Assembly (NCBI GenBank): GCA_047495785.1
Contig: JBLDXI010000029.1
Span: 1,178,001 to 1,242,000 of the forward strand
Source of the DNA: Lepidodermella squamata
Taxonomy: Eukaryota; Gastrotricha
Direction of reading: 5' to 3'
Length of the DNA stretch: 64,000 nt
Shown here: one piece after another, positions 33,833-44,221 of the stretch
Layout of the letters: each line of letters opens with the position of its first letter
Position numbering within the stretch: the first letter of the stretch is position 1
The notes under the pieces: generated by a model
The model's input: the letters and a program-made list of their open reading frames with translations, nothing else
Database searches by the model: none
What the model was told of the DNA's origin: nothing
Made by a program: the position numbers and the translations under genes

Positions 33833-36241
33833 TTAAGGATTAAAATGTTTTCTCACATTTGAGATGACAGGTAACATCCACGTTAAAGTAACTGAAGCTG
33901 CTGATACAAGAGCGCCCGATGCTAAAATGACCTGAACATCAGGGCCCGTGATGAATTCTTTACCGACGATGATAGCAAGTATCAACCCAAAAGCAATCAG
34001 AAGAGCGATCATATTGGCTATTGAAAAGCTTACGAATGTGAACTCTTTTGGGTGGCCAGATTCTACAGCTTTCAGGCGTTGTTTCAGTTGGAAACACAAG
34101 TAAGCTGTTGCTAGCAATATGATCAGATGAATGACGAAAAAGATCAAAGGAAAAATGGCGGCAGGTTTGAAAACGGTCGACAAACACTGGTAGGAGAATG
34201 TTTCTGTCTCTGTATCGATTTGCGGATCGTAAAACACGCGAGCTGATTGCCTCAGAGAACAGGTCTGAGGGTGCATAGCAAACCAAATAGCCAGAATGGT
34301 AAAATTTACCACAAAGAACACAGCGCAGCCTGCTATATTTGTTTTCCTGTTGCTTCTGCTCACATTTTCTGTTCGAGTCGACGAAGCGCCAGTTGGTATT
34401 TTAAAGCTTGACATAGTAGATTGAGGCTTCTTTTTGCTGGGTTTACCTTTATCTGAAAAAACAGCTTTACTTGCGTTCGATGAAGATGTATTGAAAAGTT
34501 TGCTGCCTGCTCGGGAAGGTGAAACAGAGTATGGGACAAAATACCATTTCGACCTCATTGCTGAAATGCCGTTGACTAGCGAAAATCCGATGATCAAACA
34601 AGCAATGCCCGCTTGCCAAAGCTTTTGCCTATAATCTTCAGATTCTGAGACGAGAATCACGGATGCAATGAGCAAAAGAAGACTCCCAAGTAGACCAATG
34701 ATCTTGACCCGCGGAACATCGCTGAAATCTCGTTTACGAGCTATCCATAGCATAACAACTGAAACTACATTCACAGTTCCGAACAAAGATGCGAAAAGCC
34801 AGATAGCTATAGAAATGCTGAGGGAGACTTTCACGATAACCAGCTGTGTCTTTGGCCTATCTTTCGGGGGAGCTCCCTTAATCCATTCGATTCCCCTCAA
34901 TTTACGAACCTCGTAACTTTCGTAGACAAACGCCTGGGTATCAGGCAGTTGATAGACCTGGACGACGTATTGATCCTTAGCTTGCGGGGTCCACTGCACG
35001 ATTCCTTGAATATCTTGAGAAATTAAACCCGTCGTTTTGTTGAATGACATTCGACCGGGTGGAATTCGCAGACCGTAGCGATCTACCGATAGCATCGACT
35101 CATTAGCCAGTTTTCCTATCAGTTCCGGGTTTTCGGAGTACTCAGACAGGGTCGAGTTATGTTTCGTCCTCAGGGTCATTTCCAGGTCGCGGAGAGCAAA
35201 AAGACCCATCAGCGCGTTGTCGTGGAAAAGGTACCGGAAACCGTAATTGCCAGCTCGAACAGTCTTGTTTTTAGTCCTGATCTGATATTGGTCCAACATA
35301 GCATCAAATTCAGGCTGATTATAACCCCATTCTGCTCTCACAGTTGGATCGTCGAAGCGATACATTGGTCCCGCGAAAAAAGTTTGCTTCATCTGCTCAA
35401 TCAACATTTCCCTCGTACATCCAGGCATTATGATTGCTGGCTGAGTTGTGGGATCGACAAATGCTGAATTGCTAGCCATGAAGACGTATCTTTCGCCCGT
35501 CAGGCCAGCGGCATAACTCATGCAGAGTAGTTTCTTCACCAGATCATTTATCGCTGCTACTAAGACGATAACTCTGGCTTCAGATTTGACTATAGCGTCG
35601 ATCACATCTGAATCAATATTACTGACACTGGTGAAGAGAGGAACCTCGAAGCCATTCGAGAGGGCGATCTTGTGGGTTAGCATGGCTACTCCAATGTCAT
35701 TTGTATTGTCAGAATTCGCGATGAGAGCAAAACGCTTCCATCCTCCGATTTTTCCAATAGCAGTCAGGATAGTGTAAGCGAAAACTTGACCAGTCCGAAG
35801 GTTCAAGTAAAGATTCTTGGATTTCCAACGATCAATTAGGCCTGGCGCAGTGCATGTAGGTGACATGGAAACTGCTTGGAGGTGATGCAATACCGGTCCG
35901 AGACTCGTGCAGCCAGTTGAGGTGACTGGTCCCAGAGAGATTGGCGCTTTTGCGACATTGCCAGCTTCTTCTTGCCGTTTGAATTCGACGACGCGTCGAA
36001 CTGATTGACGACCAAAATCTTCCTCGGCATGGCGTATTTCTAGAGTATAGCCTGGAATCAGGTTCTTCTGATTTGCCATTTCGACAAGAAAGTTGATTAG
36101 ATCTTGCACAAAAGCCGCGCTTTGATCCTGCACGTTGAGCGTGATGAGATTGAGGATAACAAGCCGCTTCTGTTGGCAATTTGCGGTGGAGAATATCAAA
36201 ATAATTCCGAAGAAAATACTCGAAAACAGATCAGACCTCAT
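33833..36241 (-). CDS. GABA-B-like family C 7TM receptor 1 (intronless)
   Basis: Predicted plasma-membrane receptor with an extracellular periplasmic-binding-like (ANF_receptor) domain followed by seven transmembrane helices, 802 aa in one exon. The ATG at 36241 (MRSDLFSSIFFGIILIFSTANC) gives a signal peptide and lies 58 nt after a TATA box. Ligand-binding domain about residues 25-440, with paired landmarks (PISLGPVTSTGCTSLGPV, MPGCTREMLIEQM). The 7TM part begins near residue 470 (SIAIWLFASLFGTVNVVSVVML); TM2 region IIGLLGSLLLLIASVILV; a Ser/Lys-rich intracellular loop at about 590-640; then FTILAIWFAMHPQTC, the family C W-x-x-x-DP position with His in place of Asp. Closest to metabotropic GABA-B receptors in layout, lacking the Cys-rich domain of mGluRs. 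Ligand unknown. Twin of receptor 3. Confidence 0.8.
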   Translation of the reverse strand: MRSDLFSSIFFGIILIFSTANCQQKRLVILNLITLNVQDQSAAFVQDLINFLVEMANQKNLIPGYTLEIRHAEEDFGRQSVRRVVEFKRQEEAGNVAKAPISLGPVTSTGCTSLGPVLHHLQAVSMSPTCTAPGLIDRWKSKNLYLNLRTGQVFAYTILTAIGKIGGWKRFALIANSDNTNDIGVAMLTHKIALSNGFEVPLFTSVSNIDSDVIDAIVKSEARVIVLVAAINDLVKKLLCMSYAAGLTGERYVFMASNSAFVDPTTQPAIIMPGCTREMLIEQMKQTFFAGPMYRFDDPTVRAEWGYNQPEFDAMLDQYQIRTKNKTVRAGNYGFRYLFHDNALMGLFALRDLEMTLRTKHNSTLSEYSENPELIGKLANESMLSVDRYGLRIPPGRMSFNKTTGLISQDIQGIVQWTPQAKDQYVVQVYQLPDTQAFVYESYEVRKLRGIEWIKGAPPKDRPKTQLVIVKVSLSISIAIWLFASLFGTVNVVSVVMLWIARKRDFSDVPRVKIIGLLGSLLLLIASVILVSESEDYRQKLWQAGIACLIIGFSLVNGISAMRSKWYFVPYSVSPSRAGSKLFNTSSSNASKAVFSDKGKPSKKKPQSTMSSFKIPTGASSTRTENVSRSNRKTNIAGCAVFFVVNFTILAIWFAMHPQTCSLRQSARVFYDPQIDTETETFSYQCLSTVFKPAAIFPLIFFVIHLIILLATAYLCFQLKQRLKAVESGHPKEFTFVSFSIANMIALLIAFGLILAIIVGKEFITGPDVQVILASGALVSAASVTLTWMLPVISNVRKHFNP

Positions 36242-36298
36242 CTTGTTTCGATTGAACAACTACTAAAAGACGAATAACTGAATAAAGAGTGTATACCA

Positions 36299-36306
36299 CC
36301 TTTATA
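36299..36306 (-). promoter_or_regulatory. TATA box of receptor 1
   Basis: TATAAAGG on the minus strand, 58 nt upstream of the ATG at 36241; the same box and spacing occur before receptor 3. Confidence 0.6.
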
Positions 36307-36430
36307 AAGAATGCGTACCCCTCATCACGCATCACTTTATGTTTCAGCTTTCAGTCTTTAAAGGAAGTTCCGACATAACAAACGAATTTCCGAATACTTC
36401 AAGAGCACATGACCAGATTACTCAGAATAT

Positions 36431-37780
36431 GTCCCTTAAACTCCTCGTTGTCTGAAAGCGTGTTCTGTACGTGCGTGCGTGCGCGCGTAGGTCAATGAGT
36501 TGATGCAGGAAGTGTTAAAAACCAGCCAAGCTTAAGGATGTGACGTGCAGCAATGTACGCGGCGAAAAGTGGGGTTCACCGCTTAAATCGAAATGAAAAT
36601 TCGGTAAAATTGTATCAAGATTTACAAGCTGCTTCATGTGCGAAATGTTCACAGTGCAACAAAGCAACAAACGATATGAGAATCGCAGACTTCACGCTCC
36701 ATCGTCGAAACCTTTCAAGGAAGGGAGCGTTTTGTTCATCCATAGTTTGAGTAGGAAAAAAGATTGTAGAATCCTGCAGAGATTTATTTATTTATTTATT
36801 TGTGAGCCATTCATCCATAGTGAGTTGGAAAGCTCAGCTGTAAAAAGAAAGTAGGGATTAAGTAAATTGCAAAACTACACTACAGGAAGGCGTGTTTTAG
36901 GACAGGTAGAAAACAAAAAAGGACAGAAGCATGCATGCAAAATCATGGCAACAACATGCGACGGTTTCATCAATCGTTATAAAAATATATAAAAGAGGCA
37001 ATTTCATTTTTCGATAGCAGGTTTAGTGGTGAGCTCGGTAGTAGGCTCGGCAGTGGTTTTACTTTGTTGTTGGACGAGATTTTCGTAGACCAACTGCCTG
37101 CACTGATCGGCGGTGGATGCTGCTCGAATCTCGTCTGGAAAACTGTTCAACGGCAACGTTCCATTGTTCTCGATTTTGTTTTTGGTGGTTGCAGGATGTT
37201 GGTCAAGCCATTTAAGGCTGATTGTTTTCGAGTAGGAGCCGTTGGTTCACGTCCATTAAAGAAGGCAGTTAGGGCATCCGGAGCTTCTCCATTCATGCAT
37301 CGCCATATCAAAGTGGCCCAGAGAAACTCGCCACTTCGGAATCACGAGCTAAAACTGTCACCAATGCTACAGGAGAGGTAACTCGCTCTTTTTTAAACGG
37401 CGTTGTCCGTTTCCGCGTAGGATTCGTACTTTTTGCGGCACAGTATAACTTAACACTTTGCGAAACCTGGCGCCCCGAGTTCGAATCTCTGTCGTCTCCA
37501 CATTTTCTCGGATTTCCAAATTATATTTTCCACAATTAACCTGGTTAATCTGATCTCATCTGTGATCTCATCTGATCTCATGGCACGAATTTGCGCTTAT
37601 CTGCTGAATCACTTATAAATACTCGCTTTTCCAGTCTGAAGAAATTTCATTCGTAATGAATATCGTGAATGGAAATAACTTGAGACTTCAGAATTTCGGT
37701 TTTATTGCCAAATTGTGAGATTGCATTCAAATATAAAGTATAGATGAGGTTTTGTGATCCGCACTGTTCACCATGCGCTT
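36431..37780. other. Intergenic, low-complexity tracts only
   Basis: About 1.35 kb between receptor 1 and the ankyrin gene. Contains a GTGCGTGCGTGCGCGCG tract near 36471-36487, a (TTTA)n tract at 36782-36801 and short TCTGATCTCA repeats near 37548-37580. Open frames at 36553-36750 and 37064-37381 show no domain. A GTTCGAATC word near 37479 resembles a tRNA T-loop but no cloverleaf can be built. Confidence 0.45.
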
Positions 37781-39630
37781 TCATCGCAAGATCAACGAAT
37801 CTAATCCGTAAAACAGAGTAGAAGCTTTCGCCAGGTATAAACCGATATTGGTATACTCCTGCCTCGTCTCATTTGCACCGCAATCCCTCAGGTATTCCAC
37901 GACCATATTATGCCCACGCTCCAACGCCAGAACTAACGGTGTCTTCAGCTGACTATCTCTAGCTTCGATGTTCGCTTTCTTACAAGAAGCCAAGTAATCA
38001 ACCATTGCCAGCTGTCCGTAACTGGCTGCTACGGCAAGCGGGGTCCTCCCATAACCATCGGTCATTTCAATCTGTTCTGGCCACCGATCGAGAAGGAATT
38101 GAACTGATTTCGCCTTGCCTAGGGCGACAGCATAGTGCAGCGCTAAAGATCCATCTTCCTTACTCTTAAACTGCATGTCAGCACCGCTTTTCGATAAGAA
38201 ATCAATTATTTCAGTGAAATCATTCGCAGCAGCCATCATTAATGGACTCATCCCGCGTTGCCCACCGATATTAACCGTCGCCTGATATTGCTTAACCAGC
38301 AATTGAACTATATCGGTCCGGCCGTATAAAGCCGCTCGGTGTAACGGTGTGTCCTGCAGAGCAGTTCGGGAAGCAACGAGAATGGGCTTCCTTCTCAGCA
38401 GAAGTGACGCAAGTTGGAAATCACCCTGTTGAGCAGCTAGATGAATCGCCTTAAATCTCTGCTCACCCTCATCCACTGCATCAATATTCGCGCCACGATC
38501 CAACAGGAACTCGGCCACCTTCACATGACCCCGATAGCTTGCAGCTAACAGGGCTGTTCTACCAATCGAGCCTCGAGTTTCCAAGTTAGCCGCGCACTTC
38601 TCCACCAGAAATTTAACCATCTCGAAGTGGCCGTTGTAAGCAGCAATGTGAAGCAATGTGTCGTTCTTCGTGTCTCTTAGGGTCCTTTCCAAATTCGGTT
38701 TCGCTGTCTGGACTAGGTACTTGACAATTGGAACGTGATTGTTCATCGTTGCGTAATAAGCTGCCATTACGATTGACTTGTCACGCTTCTCCTCGTCTTC
38801 TTCCTTGACTACCCGTTCGGCTAGATATTGGACTATATCGAGATGGCCATTCAACGCTGCGTCCATCATTGGCGTTCGCTCCATTTGCCCGGCATTATAG
38901 ATATTCGCATTGCGCTTGAGAACCAAATGGCGAACAATACCTATATTGCCGCAAAATGCAGCTCGATTTAGCGCTGTTTCATTTGTTTTCTTGTGCCTCG
39001 CATCAACAATACGAGGTTTCAGCTCGATGAGTTTCTTCAACGCTTCTTTTTGATTCATCTCCGCTGCGACATGAATCGCCATCGATCCAAGCTCGTCGGG
39101 TTCTAACACGTCAGACAGCAGGTCGTTGACCAGGTACTCAATAACTGCAACATGGCCTCGTGAAGCTGCGCTGATTAGTGGGGTGGCCTTCTGCTTGAGA
39201 AGTGGCGTTCTTCGTAAGCCATCGGTCAATGGTTCCATTATGATGTTAATGTAGTTGGTGTAAGGGTGCAATTTAGCTTGCACTTCTCTGACCACGTTCT
39301 TCAGAGCAGTGACGTCGCCCTTGTACGCTGCTTCGTGAAAACGGTCCAGAAATGTCTCGACCTGAAATGACCTTTTGTCGAGTATGATCTAATTAGCTGT
39401 GACCTACTTACAATTATTCTATGGGATTCATCAAGCTTCTTGGAGGAATGACCCGTCGATTTGAGCTTTGCGACGATTTCTTTTATCGATCGCAGCTTGT
39501 TTTTGCGGTCCGCTGCTGAACCTGACGTTGATTTGCTGACATTGATTGCAGCTAGATTGGACGACATGGCATTAGCCGTTAAATGGTCGAGTGTGAATGT
39601 TGCTATTAAAAAAGTGAGCTTACTCAACAC
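37781..39630 (-). CDS. Ankyrin-repeat protein with an N-terminal hydrophobic leader
   Basis: Two exons, 39630-39412 and 39361-37781, 599 aa; the intron (GTAAGT...TTTCAG, 50 nt) keeps phase. Residues 1-20 (MLSKLTFLIATFTLDHLTAN) resemble a signal peptide, followed by a basic Ser-rich segment. From about residue 95 to the end there are about 13 ankyrin repeats with typical TPLxxAAxxGHxxxVxxLL units: GMSPLMMAAANDFTEIIDFL, TALLAASYRGHVKVAEFLLDRGANI, TPLAVAASYGQLAMVDYLA. Ankyrin arrays are protein-binding scaffolds and normally cytoplasmic, so a leader peptide is unusual; it may be an uncleaved anchor. It lies between the arms of the inverted duplication, next to receptor genes. No catalytic domain seen. 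Confidence 0.8.
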
Positions 39631-40098
39631 AACGAAACGTAATGAAGTTTGAGCGGCGAATATTAGGCTATATCAACATACTCCATCTAGATGAAAGGCG
39701 ATCTATGCGTTTAGCCTGCTCACAATAGAATGAGTGAGACTAAACTCACTCGTGTATGACGTTGTTTTACAAATTAGTGCGTTTTCCACGCATGTTCAAC
39801 CTAGAAACGTGGAGTTCGTGGAATAGATAAGAAACACGCATTCATGCCATTAAGGATGCTAATAGGTGCACATAATATTGGACTTCCTTTCTGTTATATT
39901 GACCAATGAGTATTGATTAGCGCCTTGAGGCATATCCTGTTCATTAAATACCTGGCGCGGTCTCATAAGTTGAGCCCTGTGTGACAACTCATACACGATG
40001 AAGTCTCAACTTTCACCTACTAGGTCGAAGCGAACCAATGCCCAGGTGGATGCCACTAAGCCATCCACTCATCGAGTGACGTCGTAGGTTCGCATTAT
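39631..40098. other. Intergenic, possible Pol III-type repeat fragment
   Basis: About 470 nt. On the minus strand around 40062-40026 there is an A-box-like GGCTTAGTGG followed by a GGTTCGCTTCG word that resembles a B box, with close spacing. A similar pair is at 47414-47371. This may be a decayed tRNA-derived repeat; evidence is weak. Confidence 0.25.
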
Positions 40099-40250
40099 TC
40101 TTGAGCAGCACCAGTTTCGATGGCGACGCTTAATGTTCGAGGCTGAGTAACTGCCGCTGGCTTTGCGATTTTTGCAGCCCTTATTGAACTTCTAGTTGAA
40201 CTTGTTGCCGTATCGCATGTTCTTCTTGTTGTAGCCGCTGCGTTCGACTC
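40099..40250 (-). pseudogene. Decayed 3' fragment of the basic secreted protein gene
   Basis: About 150 nt closely resembling 30470-30620 (both on the minus strand): shared words include GAGCAGCACCAGTTTCGATGG at the C-terminal codons, CTGCCGCTGGCTTTGCGATTTT and GTTCTTCTTGTTGTAGCCGCTG on the plus strand. Small deletions and substitutions break the frame. No 5' exon or promoter accompanies it. Confidence 0.75.
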
Positions 40251-40309
40251 ATTGACTAGAAGCCAGTATTGGAGAAATATTCTCACGCCTTTTCTACATT
40301 CTTCCCGAT

Positions 40310-40599
40310 TTTTATTAGTTCTCACCCGAAATAAGAAGCATGAAAGCTGCAATGACGCCTCAAACTGAACACAAGGCAATTAATCCAAATAAGCATAGGA
40401 TTAAGAAAAAAGTCCTCGAAGCCGTTGGCAGTTCTTGGAAGTCGAGTTGTGGCAACTGCAGTTCAGACGTCGGGTAAGGATGTGGCACTGTGGAGGAAAT
40501 GTCGTCAATTCGTATGTTTGATGGCTCAGGTAGTGGTCGATATCGATTCGAAGCAGGGCTGCAATGTACTAAATCGTTGTCTATGGCTGAAAAATCCAT
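40310..40599 (-). pseudogene. Decayed copy of the last exon of the amino-acid transporter
   Basis: Resembles 47630-47930 on the minus strand, which encodes the C-terminal tail of the transporter. Shared translated words are HCSPASNRYRP (transporter HNSPASKRYRP), PEPSNIRIDDIS (PEPSNLRIEDIS) and LDFQELPTASRTF (LDLQEPPTASRTF). The rest of the gene is missing and frames are shifted. Directly adjacent to the fragment at 40099-40250, although the parent genes are about 17 kb apart. Confidence 0.75.
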
Positions 40600-41084
40600 G
40601 ATTTTTTCTGGGGCACTGTTTACTACTTTTGCTAGTTAGCCTACCGACTTTGCTGTCTCATTAACCTGCGAAATTGGTGCAAAAAAGACACCCCATTCCG
40701 GGATCCTAGACAGCTGATATTTGAGGCGTCACGAAATGAATTGTCTTTCGAAGAATGAATGCTCGAAATGTCGGCTACTTTAGTCTACTTTGAGGGCATG
40801 TCGGAGACGCAGCACGATGGGGGAAACTGGCGAACAAGAAAATAGGAAGGCCATAAATCCAGGCGGGTTTGCTGTATTCTGTAATCTGAAGCCTCCTCCC
40901 TTTGTCCACCCAAGGCTTGTCTGCAAAAAAGGAAGATGTTGTGCGAGCTCGGAGTGCGCTGCGTTCAAGGTCAAGTCTGTCGGGATTTGGACAGACATTC
41001 AACACGACAACTTGAAGGAAAAAATACAACCACTGCGTGCTTGCTGCTTCCTGATTTTTCGAACTTAACATTAGTGGAGTACGG
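40600..41084. other. Intergenic upstream of receptor 2
   Basis: About 485 nt with no recognised repeat or gene. Overlapping open frames on both strands at about 40775-41128 have no domain and are probably chance. Confidence 0.4.
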
Positions 41085-41090
41085 TATAAA
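41085..41090 (+). promoter_or_regulatory. TATA box of receptor 2
   Basis: TATAAA 51 nt before the ATG at 41141. An upstream in-frame ATG at 41090 would overlap the box itself, which is why the later ATG is preferred. Confidence 0.6.
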
Positions 41091-41140
41091 TGCATACAAA
41101 TCGAAGACAAAAACTCGCTGCTATACATACTTTGAAAGAA

Positions 41141-43435
41141 ATGAAACCGATCTCATTAACCGTTATCGGACTGCTTCTCGCTTTAGTAGAGTTTGGAGAC
41201 TCTGCAAAACCGTTCCGGCTTAGAATGCTGTCCGTCCTACCATTTGTCTCGGGCATTCCAGGCGTAGAATTTAACCGATGTTCTCAGGCGCAGGACCTGG
41301 CTGTTGAGTTGGTCAACAACAGAAGCGACATCTTGCCAGACTACCTCATTGAACTGGACCATCGTGATGAAATAGCGAATACCGCCGGGTCAGCTATGCA
41401 AGGTGTTCGATTCTTTTGGGACTCGAGCGCATCCCCAGACGTCATCCCGTCACCTGTAGCATTGGGACCAATCTTCCCAGCAGGATGTAAAACTTTGGGA
41501 TCCGTCGCGAGCTTTATCGATATGGTTGTCATAGCAACTTCTTGCCCAACTCCAAGTCTCACTCAAAGGCGTGACTTGTTTCCTAACTTGTACCGCGTCC
41601 GGGCATCAGCAGAAATCGCTCTACTTTCCCGCATTCAGTTCTTGAACAAGTTCACCAATATTCGAAAAATCGCAGTCATCACAGTTCTGAACGGAAATAG
41701 TTTCAACACCGAGTCTGCAATCTACCTCCACAGTGCTTTGGTGCGAACCGGCTTTGACGTACTGAAATTCGAGGCGGTGACAGAGTTCACTGATGACTTC
41801 ATTCAAACGTTGAAAGATGCCGATATTCGTGTGTTTTCAATGGACGCCGGTGATTGGCGCTCTATCACCATCTTCCTATGCCAGCTCTACAAATTCGGCA
41901 TGAAAGGGGAGAGATATTTGTTCTTCATTGCTAACATTGCCTATGCTGACCCATACGGTATCGCAGTCTACCCGCCTGGCTGTACGAGGGACGTCTACAT
42001 GGAACAACTCACCAGAACTATAGTCACTGGCCCAGCGGATCCGCTGGTCCTACACAACAGTGGAATTGACGAAATGGGTCTGAGTTACAACGATTTTGAG
42101 CGTATTTGGACCGAAAAGACTCGAACGAAAGAATACGGCGACATTTACCGCCACTTGTGCTACGATGTTGCGATGACTGCAGTGAGAACACTTGAGGCTA
42201 CGGAGCACAGACTCAAATCTTTTAACAAGACACTAAGAGACTATAAACATGAAAGCTCCTTAATAGGATCTGTTGCTAACAAAAGCGTAACCGACGTTGC
42301 ATTCAAAAACATGAGAACAGGACAGTTTTACTACTCGAAGCGAATGGAATGGGACGGCGAACCACAAACCCTAACAAGTTACCAAATCGGTGTGGGTCAA
42401 ATTGTAAGATACGTAGTAACATTGAAGGAGAACGCGACTAATCTGTTTGACTCAAATGCTTTCGTCATAACAGCAAAAAAGCCATTCCCGATTAGTTTCA
42501 TACCAAAAGATTCGGCTGATGAAATCGAAGTGATCGCCGGGAATTCGGTTGATGGATTCACCATCCTTCTCATTTTATCGGTCTTACACGTTATGGCTTT
42601 GGGATTATTCCTCGTGCGTAGAATTCTAAAATATCCGAACTCTTTCAAGAAGCTCATTAGGGAAGATGCGGCATTCCTTATCAGCTTTGTTCTACTTGAT
42701 GCGGCTTCTGCCCTGGTTTCAACGAATGCTGCGATGAAGTCAACGAATGTATGCGGGGCGAGCCTGTTTTTCATCGTAGTAGGGGTAACAATGCTATTTA
42801 CATCTATCAGCATTGAAGCATTCGAACTGGTAAGAGCTCTGCGACGTATTTCAAGTAGAATCAAACGGAATCGCCAGCTGCCTGAGATCCAGATAGGTCG
42901 GATGTATGCTATGATCAAAACAGCTTTCATAGTAATGATAGCAATCGGCTTCTACATCGCCTGGATGGCTATAGATCCTCCTTTTGTAAAGACAACTGTC
43001 CGAGAAAGCAAATATTTCGAGTCCGCCGATGCATACGTGATAACAATAGCCGTGACTTGCTACTCGGAATATGGTTCCGCTTGGATTGGCGCGGCTTTAG
43101 TCTACAACTTAGCCATTCTGTTGTCCGGCGTTCTGTCCGTAATGAGGTTACAGGCTAAAAAAGGCATCAAAATCTTCCCTGAAATCAGAAGAATCGCCCT
43201 GTCAATAATTGTTTGCATTTCTATATTCGTAGCTTCTATAGCTATTGGATTCATGAATTCACCAGGTGGAGTTCAGGATTTGTCTATTTCAGTCGGGCTT
43301 TTGGTGACGTCACTAGTTGTCAGTGCTATATTCTACTTTTTATCCTGGAAGCTGGCGCATTCAGTGACCGCAAATGTTGTAAATACGACAGTTCATCATT
43401 CCGTAAATTCTGCCTCAACGAATCAAACGAATTAG
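41141..43435 (+). CDS. GABA-B-like family C 7TM receptor 2 (intronless)
   Basis: Single-exon receptor of 764 aa from the preferred start (MKPISLTVIGLLLALVEFGDS, a signal peptide). Extracellular ANF_receptor-type domain about residues 25-435: PVALGPIFPAGCKTLGSVASF, NIRKIAVITVLNGNSF, and YPPGCTRDVYMEQL, aligned with MPGCTREMLIEQM of receptors 1 and 3. Seven membrane segments follow: FTILLILSVLHVMALGLFLV, AAFLISFVLLDAASALVS, LFFIVVGVTMLFTSISIEAF, AFIVMIAIGFYIAWMAIDPP, WIGAALVYNLAILLSGVLSV, IALSIIVCISIFVASIAIGF and SVGLLVTSLVVSAIFYFLSW. The WxAxDP motif at the end of TM4 and the TM5 pattern are those of GABA-B receptors. Diverged from receptors 1 and 3, so an older duplicate. Ligand and G protein unknown. 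Confidence 0.8.
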   Translation: MKPISLTVIGLLLALVEFGDSAKPFRLRMLSVLPFVSGIPGVEFNRCSQAQDLAVELVNNRSDILPDYLIELDHRDEIANTAGSAMQGVRFFWDSSASPDVIPSPVALGPIFPAGCKTLGSVASFIDMVVIATSCPTPSLTQRRDLFPNLYRVRASAEIALLSRIQFLNKFTNIRKIAVITVLNGNSFNTESAIYLHSALVRTGFDVLKFEAVTEFTDDFIQTLKDADIRVFSMDAGDWRSITIFLCQLYKFGMKGERYLFFIANIAYADPYGIAVYPPGCTRDVYMEQLTRTIVTGPADPLVLHNSGIDEMGLSYNDFERIWTEKTRTKEYGDIYRHLCYDVAMTAVRTLEATEHRLKSFNKTLRDYKHESSLIGSVANKSVTDVAFKNMRTGQFYYSKRMEWDGEPQTLTSYQIGVGQIVRYVVTLKENATNLFDSNAFVITAKKPFPISFIPKDSADEIEVIAGNSVDGFTILLILSVLHVMALGLFLVRRILKYPNSFKKLIREDAAFLISFVLLDAASALVSTNAAMKSTNVCGASLFFIVVGVTMLFTSISIEAFELVRALRRISSRIKRNRQLPEIQIGRMYAMIKTAFIVMIAIGFYIAWMAIDPPFVKTTVRESKYFESADAYVITIAVTCYSEYGSAWIGAALVYNLAILLSGVLSVMRLQAKKGIKIFPEIRRIALSIIVCISIFVASIAIGFMNSPGGVQDLSISVGLLVTSLVVSAIFYFLSWKLAHSVTANVVNTTVHHSVNSASTNQTN

Positions 43436-44221
43436 AGAGCACACGCCTAAAATGAACAAATGAAAAATGAACCAATGAATAGTTGCGTCTGTTACATTGA
43501 ATTTCTGAATTAAAAAACTTTAAAACGATGATTGGCCAAAGTTTGCATCAATGGAAAATTATCGAGGGAACGAATTCGGAATATTTGGGCGGAAACCTTT
43601 TAAAGGCAATTTTCAACTTGATTTTGTTTATTCAGAAATCTTTTGGCAGAGCCTATTTACAGTTGGCTGAACAAAGTCGAAATACGCCATGATTCACTTT
43701 TTGAATACGTCTGGAAAATTTAGGCGAAGCATGAGTTCTGAATTGAAAACTCTGTCTTATAGAGAACGTTACGTTGAATTTACTGTTGAATTTTTGGAAT
43801 TATTGCTATCAAAGAAATGTCGGAAAAGTGATTCCAGGCCTCCAGAAAATTCCAAAATGTTGTTCCAAAAATTTGGTTTCACCCTCTTTCTAAATTCGGC
43901 CACTGCGACCTAACTTCGGCCAATAGGTGGACTTTGACCCTGATCACATGACTGCAAAGTCACCCTATAATTTTTAATCGATCCTTCCCGCACCCATACT
44001 CAGCGAACCTATTCAGTAATCGTACCTTACTGCACGTCACAGGCGTTTGCTCGGCTGCTCGTACTTCCGGTACTTGGATGGGGCATTTAGATGCTTCCGA
44101 GAAATCTGGTCATGTGCTCGTTAAGCATTCCGAGAAGTGTATATTTTGTCGGAAGCCCAACTTCCTCCGAAGACTGAAAGCTAAACCACTAAGTGATGCG
44201 TGATACGGGGTAGATGCGCCT
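43436..44221. other. Intergenic between receptors 2 and 3
   Basis: About 790 nt. From roughly 44090 onward it is the 5' flank shared in inverted orientation with 36260-36430. The rest shows no repeat or gene; an open frame at 43689-43913 has no domain. Confidence 0.45.

Larger units (their letters stand above)
33717..36430 (-). repeat. Left arm of a large inverted duplication
   Basis: This interval, read on the minus strand, matches 44090-46830 on the plus strand. It contains a complete receptor gene plus promoter and 3' flank. Stretches from about 36151 to 34985 and from about 34057 to 33767 are nearly identical to the other arm; between them divergence is much higher. The arms are separated by about 7.7 kb. 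Confidence 0.8.

Noticed and set aside
37064-37381. Open frame of 105 codons upstream of the ankyrin gene
   Set aside because: No domain, no promoter and composition like noncoding flank.
37430-37510. Possible tRNA gene (GTTCGAATC word)
   Set aside because: No matching acceptor stem or A box; a cloverleaf cannot be drawn.
41090-41140. Upstream ATG extending receptor 2
   Set aside because: It overlaps the TATA box; the ATG at 41141 begins a proper signal peptide.
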